Shown: piece after piece, positions 1 to 6,034 of the stretch
Layout of the letters: the number at the start of each line of letters is the position of its first letter
How positions within the stretch are numbered: position 1 is the first letter of the stretch
NCBI GenBank assembly: GCA_023442905.1
Contig: JAEZWY010000068.1
Coordinates: 1-9,237, forward strand
Reading direction: 5' to 3'
DNA: 9,237 bases
DNA from: Bacillota bacterium
Lineage (GTDB): Bacteria; Bacillota; Bacilli; Lactobacillales; Aerococcaceae
Notes under the pieces: generated by a model
Databases searched by the model: none
The model's input: the letters and a program-made list of their open reading frames with translations, nothing else
Told to the model about the DNA's origin: nothing
Made by a program: the position numbers and the translations under genes

Positions 1-80
1 ACATAAAAGGAGCTAAGAACCCATAATACAACTACAATATCCACGGAATAATTATAGCTGAGTTTTCCTTAATTCTTATT

Positions 81-440
81 GTGACAACCCCATCTATTAC
101 TTTAGGATACACTATTTTCTATAAAATCATGTATCGAGAACTTTATATGACTCGCTACTTAAAAGTTGATTTTGACTCAGAACGAGGTTTTGTTGAAGTA
201 GACCGCACGAATGTAGGGATTGGAAAGATGAATGAAACAAAAGCAATACGTCAAAGTAAATTCCTTCCAAACAAAGAGTTGAAGATGAATATCTTCGTTG
301 ATACTTCATCCGTAGAAATCTTTTTCAATGATGGTTTGAAAGTATTATCGAGTCTTGCTTTCCCAGAAAAAGAAGATACATTTATCTTTTTGGAAATGAA
401 AGAAAGTCATGTCAGTACGCGCCTTTTTAAAATTGAATAG
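81..440 (+). pseudogene. GH32 sucrose-6-phosphate hydrolase / beta-fructosidase, C-terminal remnant
   Basis: From about residue 27 the reading frame matches the C-terminal beta-sandwich of glycoside hydrolase family 32 enzymes, which hydrolyse sucrose 6-phosphate or fructans in the cytoplasm. Recognisable pieces are VEVDRTNVG (about 38-46) and the hallmark FVDTSSVEIFFNDG (about 72-85) followed by the final strands of the domain. A full enzyme has about 450-500 residues; only about 95 remain. The catalytic five-bladed propeller with its WMNDPNG, RDP and EC motifs is absent. The frame is open back only to a stop at 24-26, and the first ~26 codons do not resemble the family, so the N-terminal part was lost rather than cut by the window edge. 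The GTG at 81 has no good ribosome binding site. I infer a non-functional remnant; the terminator behind it is still intact. Confidence 0.8.
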
Positions 441-452
441 AGCATTCAAATA

Positions 453-490
453 GAGACAAGCTCCAAAATTCGGAGCTTGTTTCTATTTTT
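453..490 (+). terminator. Intrinsic terminator after the GH32 remnant
   Basis: A perfect 9-bp stem, ACAAGCTCC (456-464) with GGAGCTTGT (472-480), has a 7-nt loop and is followed by a T-rich run (TTTCTATTTTTTC). It lies 15 bp after the stop of the GH32 remnant and is a typical rho-independent terminator for rightward transcription. Confidence 0.85.
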
Positions 491-607
491 TCTTCGAACG
501 TATCATTACTGCTCGTCGTCATTCATTTCTTTAGGAAATGTGTATGATACAGCTCATAAAAAAGTTCTGTACTATACAAACCTCCCCAAATCCCTATAAA
601 CCACCCC

Positions 608-649
608 AAAAAAATGCAAAACAAGCAGCTTCCATATGGGGCTGCTTGT
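608..649 (-). terminator. Intrinsic terminator of the amino acid permease
   Basis: ACAAGCAGC (621-629) pairs with GCTGCTTGT (641-649); the bases between contain a further self-complementary CCATATGG. On the minus strand the hairpin is followed by TTTTGCATTTTTTT (complement of 608-621). It starts 20 bp downstream of the permease stop codon, so it ends leftward transcription of that gene. Confidence 0.85.
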
Positions 650-668
650 TCGATAATCTATGCCAATA

Positions 669-2009
669 TTATTCTTCTTCAATTAAAACGGGAGCTTTTT
701 GATTTTTTTGAGTATATAAGAAAACAGGAACACCTAACAGAGTCAAGACGATTCCCAATAAAGCGTTGAACGGCTGCGTCAGCAAAGTACTCATTAAAAT
801 AAACAAGCCTCCTGCAATTGCTACCAGCGGAATAAAGGGATAGAGTGGCACTTTGTAAGAGCGCTCAATTGCGGGTTTTCTTTTCCGCAGGATAATGACT
901 GCCAGGAAAGTCATGGTAGAGAAAATCCATATAACGAATACAATCAAATCAGTCAGCTGATTGAACGAACCGGACAGCATCATCACGACAGAGATAGAAA
1001 CAATCATTATGCCGCCATTCATTGGGACATAAGTTTTGGGATGCAAAACACCGAACCAATCAGCAAAAGGAAGCAATCCTCTTTTTGCTAGTACATAGGG
1101 AATGCGCATAGCAGAAATGAAGTAGCCATTCATTGCACCAAAAACAGAGATTAAAATTCCCACCGTGATTAATTTGCCGCCAATACCTGGAAACAGTTTA
1201 GAAGCAACAGCTGCTGCAGGGGTAGCAGTACCTGCAAGAGTAGCGCTATCGACTACAAAAAGATAGGCAACATTGATTGCAAGATAAACGGCCATCACGA
1301 TGGAGAGTCCGCCGACAATCACACGAGGCAATGTCTTCCCGGGATTTTTCATCTCTCCCGCCAACGTCCCCACGTTCATCCAACCATCATAAGCAAAAAG
1401 GGTGGCAACCAGTGCTGAGCTAAGAGCAGTCAGGAAAGAATGGTCTTCTGAAACAAAAGGTATAAGGCTCTGTTGACCTCCTCCAGGATAAAGTAACCCA
1501 GCAATAATGATAATAAAAAGAGGAATAAGTTTCAGGAAAGTAGCGACATTTTGAATCCTGCTGCCATGCTTCGTTCCCATAAAATTCATGAGGGCTATAA
1601 AGAGGGCGATCCCAATCGCAATGGGAATGATCAATTGATCGCTTAACCCGAAAAGATTGATAACTTGCGTCGCAAAGATAATGGCCAAAGCCGCAAAGTT
1701 TGCTGGGAAATAAACAATCATCTGTGCCCATCCAGCCAGAAACCCCCAAATCTTTCCATATACTTTTTCCATATACAGCATTAATCCGCCCGATTCCGAG
1801 TAAATCGTGCCAATTTCAGCAACAGTCAGACCACCAGTGATGGTAATGATACCGGCAACAAACCAAGCCAACAGCCCAACACCCGGAGCCCCGCTAGCAG
1901 AATACACCGCTGTAGGCTTAAAGAAGACCCCCGCTCCAATTACAGTACCCACTAATACTGTCAGCGCAGTCAAGCCGCTGATACTTTTTTTCAATTCCGT
2001 TTTTTCCAT
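669..2009 (-). CDS. APC-superfamily amino acid permease (LAT/SteT-like)
   Basis: An integral membrane amino acid transporter of the APC superfamily, closest in feel to the LAT-like exchangers such as Bacillus SteT (serine/threonine exchanger, about 440 residues). With the start used here it has 446 residues and about 12 hydrophobic segments. The first membrane segment carries GTVIGAGVFF (21-30), equivalent to the substrate-binding G-S/A-G motif of the family. FAYDGW (205-210) followed by GEMKNPGKTLPR (218-229) is the signature after segment 6. The frame extends upstream to 2084, but that codon lies within the promoter's -35 element. ATG at 2009 has AGGAG 11 nt upstream and lies about 40 nt after the predicted transcription start. 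The gene stands alone, with its own promoter and terminator. Substrate cannot be set from sequence; small neutral amino acids are a reasonable family-based guess. Confidence 0.93.
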   Translation of the reverse strand: MEKTELKKSISGLTALTVLVGTVIGAGVFFKPTAVYSASGAPGVGLLAWFVAGIITITGGLTVAEIGTIYSESGGLMLYMEKVYGKIWGFLAGWAQMIVYFPANFAALAIIFATQVINLFGLSDQLIIPIAIGIALFIALMNFMGTKHGSRIQNVATFLKLIPLFIIIIAGLLYPGGGQQSLIPFVSEDHSFLTALSSALVATLFAYDGWMNVGTLAGEMKNPGKTLPRVIVGGLSIVMAVYLAINVAYLFVVDSATLAGTATPAAAVASKLFPGIGGKLITVGILISVFGAMNGYFISAMRIPYVLAKRGLLPFADWFGVLHPKTYVPMNGGIMIVSISVVMMLSGSFNQLTDLIVFVIWIFSTMTFLAVIILRKRKPAIERSYKVPLYPFIPLVAIAGGLFILMSTLLTQPFNALLGIVLTLLGVPVFLYTQKNQKAPVLIEEE

Positions 2010-2055
2010 GTTTTCTAATTCTCCTAGATGACCTTTGTCAGTTATACGTCCATAC

Positions 2056-2084
2056 ATTCTAGGGACGAAAAAAGGATTCGTCAA
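2056..2084 (-). promoter_or_regulatory. Sigma-A promoter of the permease
   Basis: On the minus strand TTGACG (2084-2079) is separated by exactly 17 bp from TAGAAT (2061-2056), each one base off consensus. Transcription would start near 2049 and leave a leader of about 40 nt, too short for a riboswitch or T-box. Its position argues against the upstream start codon at 2084. Confidence 0.72.
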
Positions 2085-2420
2085 GAACTATTTCATAGCA
2101 GAATCAACAAATATGGCGCAGGCATTTTTATTGCCTGTGCTACCTGCCATGAATAGGCAAAAGAAGGGTTTTGATTTGCCGTCTCTGATTAAAAAAGGAA
2201 ACATCGATATGAAAGATAACCTTCAGAAAAGTATTTTATGTTTCTTTTAGATCAAATGGAATGGAAAAGTGGGAAGGCCGAGCGATTCCTGCTGTCAAAA
2301 ATACCTCCTTCACGTAGTCAACTGCTAAGCCTTTCGTGAAGGAGGTATTTTTCTTTATATTCATTTTACATCTGTAAATCCTCTTAAAAATGATCGTCAC
2401 AGCATTCTACTTCTGTCTTT
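2085..2420. other. Intergenic region between permease promoter and aldolase remnant
   Basis: About 335 bp with no gene I can support. It holds two hairpins: one at 2116-2140 (GCGCAGGCA with TGCCTGTGC, one G-T wobble, loop TTTTTAT), with a second AGGCA at 2155-2159 that could compete for the same TGCCT arm, and the strong terminator at 2297-2352. A 71-codon open frame on the plus strand (2035-2250) has no ribosome binding site or recognisable domain. Confidence 0.6.
2297..2352 (-). terminator. Strong bidirectional terminator after the aldolase remnant
   Basis: An uninterrupted 18-bp inverted repeat, left arm 2297-2314 (AAAAATACCTCCTTCACG) and right arm 2335-2352, encloses a 20-nt loop. Both arms end in A5/T5 tracts, so it can work in both directions. 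It lies about 70 bp after the aldolase stop codon and presumably once ended that gene. Confidence 0.85.
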
Positions 2421-2891
2421 CTAAGCCTTTTTATTTACGGAAGCATCAAAAATGCTATCAATTGCATCCTTTAATGCGGCGTTAAATTCCTCATCGGTCT
2501 GGTTGACGTTCAGGTCTTGGGAGAGAGCACGGGAGAAGCTGGCGATCAAACCATCATTTTCTTTCAGTTTTACGTTTGCCTCATCCCTTGAATAACCGCC
2601 GGAAAGGGCCACGACTCGAAGAACATTTAGATGGTCAATGGTTTCTTTATAAGTATTAGCCACAGTAGGAATTGTCAACTTCAACATAACATGATTGTCT
2701 TCGTGTAAGGTATCCAGATTCCGCAGCAATTCTTCTTTCAGAATAGTCTCCACTTCATCTTTTTTCTCACTATAGATGTCGACTTCAGGTTCAATGATTG
2801 GCACAAGCCCCGCATCCAGAATCTGTCTGGCAACTTCAAATTGTTGCTCGACAACTGCCCGGATTCCTTTTGGGTTCAGCTCCAAAATGGA
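2421..2891 (-). pseudogene. fda: Fructose-bisphosphate aldolase class I, N-terminally truncated
   Basis: The frame encodes the C-terminal ~156 residues of a bacterial class I fructose-1,6-bisphosphate aldolase (usual length about 296), the glycolytic enzyme cleaving fructose 1,6-bisphosphate to two triose phosphates through a lysine Schiff base. Family blocks in order are VVEQQFEVARQILDAGLVP, IIEPEVDI, VMLKLTIPT (the lysine expected to form the Schiff base), LRVVALSGGYSRDEA and IASFSRALSQDL, ending in DASVNKK. Similarity stops abruptly at SILELN (2889-2891). Upstream codons come from the opposite strand of an IS30-family transposase. The missing first ~135 residues include the N-terminal barrel strands and the conserved ALDQSGG-type segment, so activity is not expected. 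The apparent ATG at 2957 is a chance start inside the transposase sequence. The stop codon and terminator remain intact. Confidence 0.92.
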
Positions 2892-3766
2892 AAAGTGTAT
2901 GACACCTACTATTCTGTTTATGATGCTGATGCAGGACAGGCCTTCTATGAAAATCAACGACTGAACTGTGGCAGACGCCCCAAATGGGCGAACACAAATG
3001 CCTTCATTGACTGGGCAGATGACAAAATGTTAAATGAAAAATGGTCGCCGGACGTCGTAGTCGGATTTGCCAGAAAACACGCGCTGTTCGATTGTGCCAT
3101 CATTTCTGGAACTGCTCTTTATCAATGGATTGACCGCGGAATCATGCGAACAAAGAACATGGACTTGCTTGAAAAACTGTCCCGTAAAATCAAAGCGGGC
3201 CGCCCAGGACACCGTCCCAACAAGCGTGTTCTCGGGACGTCAATTGAAGAACGCTCTAAAGAAGTTGAAACCCGGGAAACATTCGGTCATTGGGCAATCG
3301 ACACAGTCGTGGGAAACAGACCAAGTCGGATGCCGTGCTGCTGACGCTGGCTGAACGGCAGACACGCTTTGAAGTCATCCTAAAGTTGAACGGGAAGGAC
3401 ACCGAATCGGTGGACCAAGAGGTTCAACAGCTAAGAGAACGGGCTGGCGCTAACTTCGATCAATTATTTAAGACCGTGCCCTCCGACAATGGCTCGGAGT
3501 TTTCGGGGCTACACGATGCTCTGCAAGATGTAGCTGACGTCTATTTCAGCCACCCCTATGCTTCTTGGGAGCGTGGGACGAGCGAAAATCAGCATAAATT
3601 AATTCGCCGTTTCGTCCCCAAGGGAAGCCCGATTAGTGAGGTGAGCGAGAACCAGATTTTGCGGATCCAGCATTGGATGAACGATTACCCGCGGAAAATT
3701 TTGGGTTATGCAACACCACATGACACATTTGTTCAAGCATTCAAGCAAGAACGATTGGGGGCTTGA
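2884..3766 (+). pseudogene. IS30-family transposase, 5'-truncated and frameshifted
   Basis: Two overlapping frames together encode an IS30-family DDE transposase. The first begins without its own start at about 2884 (NGKVYDTYYSVYDADAG, then FYENQRLNCGRRPKW) and runs through RKIKAGRPGHRPNKR to GHWAIDTVVG (first catalytic Asp). The second continues with KQTKSDAVLLTLAERQTRF, PSDNGSEF (second Asp), and HPYASWERGTSENQHKLIRR (catalytic Glu in TSEN), ending in LGYATPHDTF and a stop at 3764-3766. The N-terminal helix-turn-helix region is missing because of the junction with the aldolase gene. Loss of one base in the GGGAAA run at 3311-3316 shifts the frame; without it the first frame stops at 3342-3344. 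All three catalytic acidic residues survive, so the damage looks recent, but no functional protein is expected. Confidence 0.93.
2884..3766 (+). mobile_element. IS30-family insertion sequence fragment
   Basis: This is what remains of an IS30-type element. The left inverted repeat and the first part of the transposase are gone, replaced directly by aldolase sequence at about 2883-2891. The right boundary is not resolved: I cannot pair a right terminal repeat with a lost left one. Sequence after the stop includes TGGCC-TGA-GGCCA (about 3809-3821) but no clear end. The minimum extent is therefore given as the transposase remnant. Confidence 0.75.
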
Positions 3767-3986
3767 CCTATCATTACTTGACCTCGGCATGGCTTCATGT
3801 CTGGAAAGATGGCCTGAGGCCAGACTGGTCGGAAGACTACCATCCCTCAGTTCATTATCAGAGGGTCACTGATTTAGAATAACAAGGCAGTTACGGTACC
3901 AAACAAATGAGTTACCTGTAGTGGCTAACTTAAACTTGAAATTTACGAAAAAATAAAAACATAATTTTTAGGAAGGAAGTATTCAG

Positions 3987-4304
3987 TTGGTTCAATTGTT
4001 TTCCATTGTTTCAAAACATAGAGGCGTGGATTTCCATCATCCCCATTCCGAGAAAATTGGTCATCCTGAAGGAATTGATGTTTACCTTGCTCTCTTTATC
4101 AAAACAAATGCTATTTTTTATATAAATGATAAATTTCATCAAATGAGACCAAATTCTATAGTTATATTTTCTCCTGGCACTTCTTTTTCTTATCATAACC
4201 CTGAAGGTGATTGCATTAATGATTACTTTAGATTTCATTGTTCGGATCCAGATTTTTTAAAAAACTGTGGATCTTTTTTTGAATTTTTTATGTGTTGCAC
4301 TTAA
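3987..4304 (+). pseudogene. AraC-family regulator, N-terminal sensor-domain fragment
   Basis: The 105 residues resemble the N-terminal cupin-like sensor half of AraC/XylS-type regulators of Firmicutes. The pattern is LFSIVSKHRGVDF, then RP/HPEGIDVYLALFIKT, a FYINDKFHQM strand pair, RPNSIVIFSPGTSFSYHNPEG (about 54-74), and NDYFRFHCSD. In intact relatives the DNA-binding double helix-turn-helix follows, giving about 280 residues; here the frame runs into T-rich sequence (4269-4290) and stops at 4302-4304. I see no continuation in other frames. The start used is TTG at 3987, with AGGAAGGA 7-10 nt upstream, a good spacing. A sensor domain without a DNA-binding domain is unlikely to regulate by itself, so I call it a broken gene. 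The 3' break may be an insertion-sequence scar. Confidence 0.72.
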
Positions 4305-4324
4305 ATTGTAAATTCGTCATATAG

Positions 4325-4357
4325 AAAAAGGGGCTTTGACATTAGTGTCAGGCCCCT
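4325..4357 (-). terminator. Intrinsic terminator for leftward transcription
   Basis: AGGGGC (4329-4334) and TTGACA pair with TGTCA and GCCCCT (4352-4357) around a short loop, with one small internal loop. Read on the minus strand, the stem is followed by TTTTTCTAT; on the plus strand the tail is AATTACTATT. It therefore ends leftward transcription. It lies about 10 bp after the TAA of the duplicated gene tail at 4367-4386 and may be the final terminator for transcripts from the 171-aa gene. Confidence 0.7.
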
Positions 4358-4366
4358 AATTACTAT

Positions 4367-4386
4367 TTACCACAAGTCGTAATATC
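4367..4386 (-). repeat. Near copy of the 3' end of the 171-aa gene
   Basis: On the minus strand this reads ATATTACGAC-TTGTGGTAA, matching the 3' end of the neighbouring gene (4584-4613), ATATTACGAC-(12 nt)-TTGTGGTAG. The 12 absent bases are one of two GTC-bounded segments, and the deletion is in frame: Y-Y-D-L-W-stop against Y-Y-D-Q-A-E-D-L-W-stop. Similarity ends at the edges of this segment. Confidence 0.7.
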
Positions 4387-4583
4387 AGGCTCTTCTTACG
4401 CAAGGCATCCGTATGTCGCTGCGTTCCGTCGGCTGTCCCACAAAAGTCAAACTCTTTCGATGCTTTCCAAAATACGCCAATTACTTCCGGTAATTGTTCG
4501 GCTTTTTAAGGTGTAAGAGCCGACACCAAGAAAGGAACCTTTGGAAGATTAGAGCAGCGACTTTTGTCGCAGCTCCTATCTAT
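4387..4583 (-). other. Structured non-coding block with nested complementarity
   Basis: No intact gene is visible. The continuous 20 bases at 4415-4434 are complementary, in order, to three separate segments: GTCGCTGC with 4554-4561, GTTCC with 4534-4538, and GTCGGCT with 4518-4524. Inside this lies a 7-bp hairpin CAATTAC-TTCCG-GTAATTG (4478-4496). Two of the distal arms have a second, local partner: GCAGCGAC also pairs with 4566-4570, and AGCCGA (4518-4523) also pairs with TCGGCT (4498-4503). It can thus fold either as one long branched hairpin or as three successive ones. On the minus strand two short open stretches (about 33 and 49 codons) without starts overlap here, so a decayed gene or a dispersed genomic repeat is an alternative. 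It directly follows the 171-aa gene and would be co-transcribed. Confidence 0.55.
4552..4575 (-). terminator. Hairpin just after the 171-aa gene, possible weak terminator
   Basis: GAGCAGCGAC (4552-4561), a TTTT loop (4562-4565) and GTCGCAGCTC (4566-4575) form a 10-bp stem with one central mismatch. It lies 8 bp after the stop of the minus-strand gene. The minus-strand tail is TAATCTTCC, poor in T, so full termination is doubtful; it may instead be part of the structured block. Confidence 0.4.
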
Positions 4584-5099
4584 CTACCACAAGTCTTCTG
4601 CTTGGTCGTAATATGTCTGGTATTTTTTGATGATGTCGTCTTTTTGTTTCAAGATGTTGGCTAGACCTTTGACTAATTCGCTAGATGTTTCCACCATCGA
4701 CATGTCCTCTTTTTGGCTTAAAATGGCGTCTGAAACCCCGTCGTAGGGTACTGCTTCGTAGATTTCATCCAGGATTTTGGTGATTTGGTATGCTAACCGT
4801 TCTTTTCGCTGTTCTTCGTAGGCTTTAATTTGCGGTAGGGCACTGATCATATAGCGAAAGTCAAGGTGGCGGGTCATCTGCCCGTTTTGCACAAGAACAT
4901 ATTCCTTCTCAAAGGGTGAAATACCAGGAAATTGGCCGTGAATTTGGTACCAGCCATCATAAATTTCCCAAACACCGGGCCGGATCTCAGGCTGAAAATC
5001 CCGCTTCAAGACGAAAGTCTCATCATCACCCGTAATTTCCGCCATCCACCGCTTCTCCTCCTCGCCAATCGGCATCAAAGGCAACTCGTGCGAAATCAT
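4584..5099 (-). CDS. Hypothetical protein, 171 aa
   Basis: I do not recognise this family. The protein is soluble by composition, rich in Glu, Asp and Lys, with no signal peptide or membrane segment. The N-terminal half (to about residue 85) has short strand-like stretches with aromatic residues (ETFVLKRDF, VWEIYDGWYQIHG, KEYVLVQNG). The C-terminal half looks mostly helical and possibly coiled (AYEEQRKERLAYQITKILDE; LVKGLANILKQKDDIIKKY), ending in YYDQAEDLW. The ATG at 5099 is preceded by GAGAGGAG with 7 nt spacing and by a good promoter, so the gene is probably expressed. It is divergent from the acetolactate decarboxylase gene. A short near copy of its last codons lies downstream at 4367-4386, suggesting duplication or a related gene once adjacent. 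Function unknown. Confidence 0.78.
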   Translation of the reverse strand: MISHELPLMPIGEEEKRWMAEITGDDETFVLKRDFQPEIRPGVWEIYDGWYQIHGQFPGISPFEKEYVLVQNGQMTRHLDFRYMISALPQIKAYEEQRKERLAYQITKILDEIYEAVPYDGVSDAILSQKEDMSMVETSSELVKGLANILKQKDDIIKKYQTYYDQAEDLW

Positions 5100-5127
5100 C
5101 CAACCACTCCTCTCAAATTTTTTGTCC

Positions 5128-5145
5128 AGTAAGTACTAGTAAGTA
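5128..5145. repeat. Tandem AGTAAGTA repeat at one helical turn, possible operator
   Basis: AGTAAGTA occurs at 5128-5135 and again at 5138-5145, a period of exactly 10 bp. The repeat overlaps the -10 element and predicted start site of the minus-strand promoter, where a bound repressor would block transcription. No regulator is identifiable; chance is possible in AT-rich DNA. Confidence 0.4.
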
Positions 5146-5170
5146 TAGGAAAAAGGGTCAACAATTTCAA
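5142..5170 (-). promoter_or_regulatory. Sigma-A promoter of the 171-aa gene
   Basis: On the minus strand TTGAAA (5170-5165), exactly 17 bp, then TATACT (5147-5142): each hexamer is one base off consensus. Transcription should start near 5135, leaving a ~35-nt leader that contains the GAGAGGAG site at 5107-5114. Confidence 0.75.
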
Positions 5171-5190
5171 GCTAACATCTCTGCAACAGC

Positions 5191-5219
5191 TTGCGAGACG
5201 AGGGTAAAAAAGGTAGTAT
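5191..5219 (+). promoter_or_regulatory. Weak candidate promoter for the acetolactate decarboxylase unit
   Basis: TTGCGA (5191-5196), 17 bp, TAGTAT (5214-5219): each hexamer matches four of six consensus bases. It is the best-spaced pair I find in front of the gene and would give a ~70-nt leader. The weak match may mean activator dependence, or that the true promoter lies elsewhere. Confidence 0.35.
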
Positions 5220-5295
5220 GGTCATGATAAGAAGTGACATCGTTTAAATAAAATGAAAATGTACTGTGCACAGAAAGCGATACGAGGAGACAGAT

Positions 5296-6000
5296 ATGGC
5301 GAAACTATTTCAACATCAAACATTGGGCGACTTAATGGCGGGCTTTTTCGATGGGTCGATGACCATAGAAGCCTTATTAAAAGAGGGCAACTATGGGATT
5401 GGTACCATGGACCATTTAGATGGGGAATTAATCGTGATTGGAGGCAAGGCATACCAGGCCAAGGAAAACGGCGAATTAGTTGTTTTAAAAGGGGACGAAA
5501 CCGTTCCGTATGCAGCCGTTACTGACTTTACGCCTGATCAAACCTTCACCGTAAACGAATTATTTACCCTAGACGAATGGCATCAGTACCTAAAAGGGAA
5601 ATTGAAATCCTTATCGACATTTTCAGTCATCCGCATCGAAGGCTCTTTTGATTTCATGCATACCCGGGTCATCCCGCGCGTTGAAGAACCTTTCCCGCGC
5701 TTTATCGAAGCCAGTCGCAAGCAACCTGAATTCAAGCAAGAAAACGTCAAGGGTACTTGCATCGGGATTTACGGTCCCTACTTATTTGAAGGTGTAGTTA
5801 AACAAGGCTTTCACTGCCATTTTATCAGCGAAGACAAGAATTTTGGTGGCCACATCATTGATTATACGATTAATCATGCAGACGTATCCGTCCAAACCGT
5901 CACCGACTTCCACCAGCATTTCGCAACCAATAATCCGGCTTTCATGAATGCCACAGTCAATTATGATAACCTCATTACAGAAATTAACGAGAGTGAATAA
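5296..6000 (+). CDS. budA: Alpha-acetolactate decarboxylase
   Basis: This cytoplasmic zinc enzyme (EC 4.1.1.5; also called alsD) decarboxylates 2-acetolactate to (R)-acetoin, the overflow branch from pyruvate, and diverts acetolactate from valine/leucine synthesis. The 234 residues span the whole family length. The zinc ligands are H173, H175 and H186 (GFHCHF...GGH), with the same spacing as His194/196/207 of the Brevibacillus enzyme. At equivalent offsets E44, R124 and E232 match its Glu65, Arg145 and Glu253, so the active site appears complete. An in-frame ATG lies 30 bp upstream (5266), but AGGAG at 5285-5289, 6 nt before the ATG at 5296, fixes the start. No acetolactate synthase gene (alsS) is next to it; instead the metallopeptidase gene follows after a short gap, probably in the same transcript. 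Confidence 0.96.
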   Translation: MAKLFQHQTLGDLMAGFFDGSMTIEALLKEGNYGIGTMDHLDGELIVIGGKAYQAKENGELVVLKGDETVPYAAVTDFTPDQTFTVNELFTLDEWHQYLKGKLKSLSTFSVIRIEGSFDFMHTRVIPRVEEPFPRFIEASRKQPEFKQENVKGTCIGIYGPYLFEGVVKQGFHCHFISEDKNFGGHIIDYTINHADVSVQTVTDFHQHFATNNPAFMNATVNYDNLITEINESE

Positions 6001-6034
6001 GGTAGTCATTTTGCCAAAACAATAACGCGAGGAG

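Noticed and set aside
2035..2250. 71-codon open frame on the plus strand.
   Set aside because: Its start overlaps the 5' leader of the minus-strand permease, it has no ribosome binding site, and the peptide has no recognisable features.
2841..2957. ATG codons at 2841 (plus) and 2957 (minus) as real starts.
   Set aside because: Each lies in the other gene's sequence across the junction; the residues before the break have no homology to the respective family.
3290..3344. Programmed frameshift in the IS30 transposase.
   Set aside because: IS30 transposases are normally a single frame, and the N-terminal end is missing anyway, so a simple mutation is the better explanation.
3936..3965. TTGAAA-N18-CATAAT as promoter of the AraC fragment.
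   Set aside because: Transcription would begin at about 3972, inside the AGGAAGGA site (3970-3977), leaving no usable ribosome binding site; the same bases are part of the possible IS-end motif.
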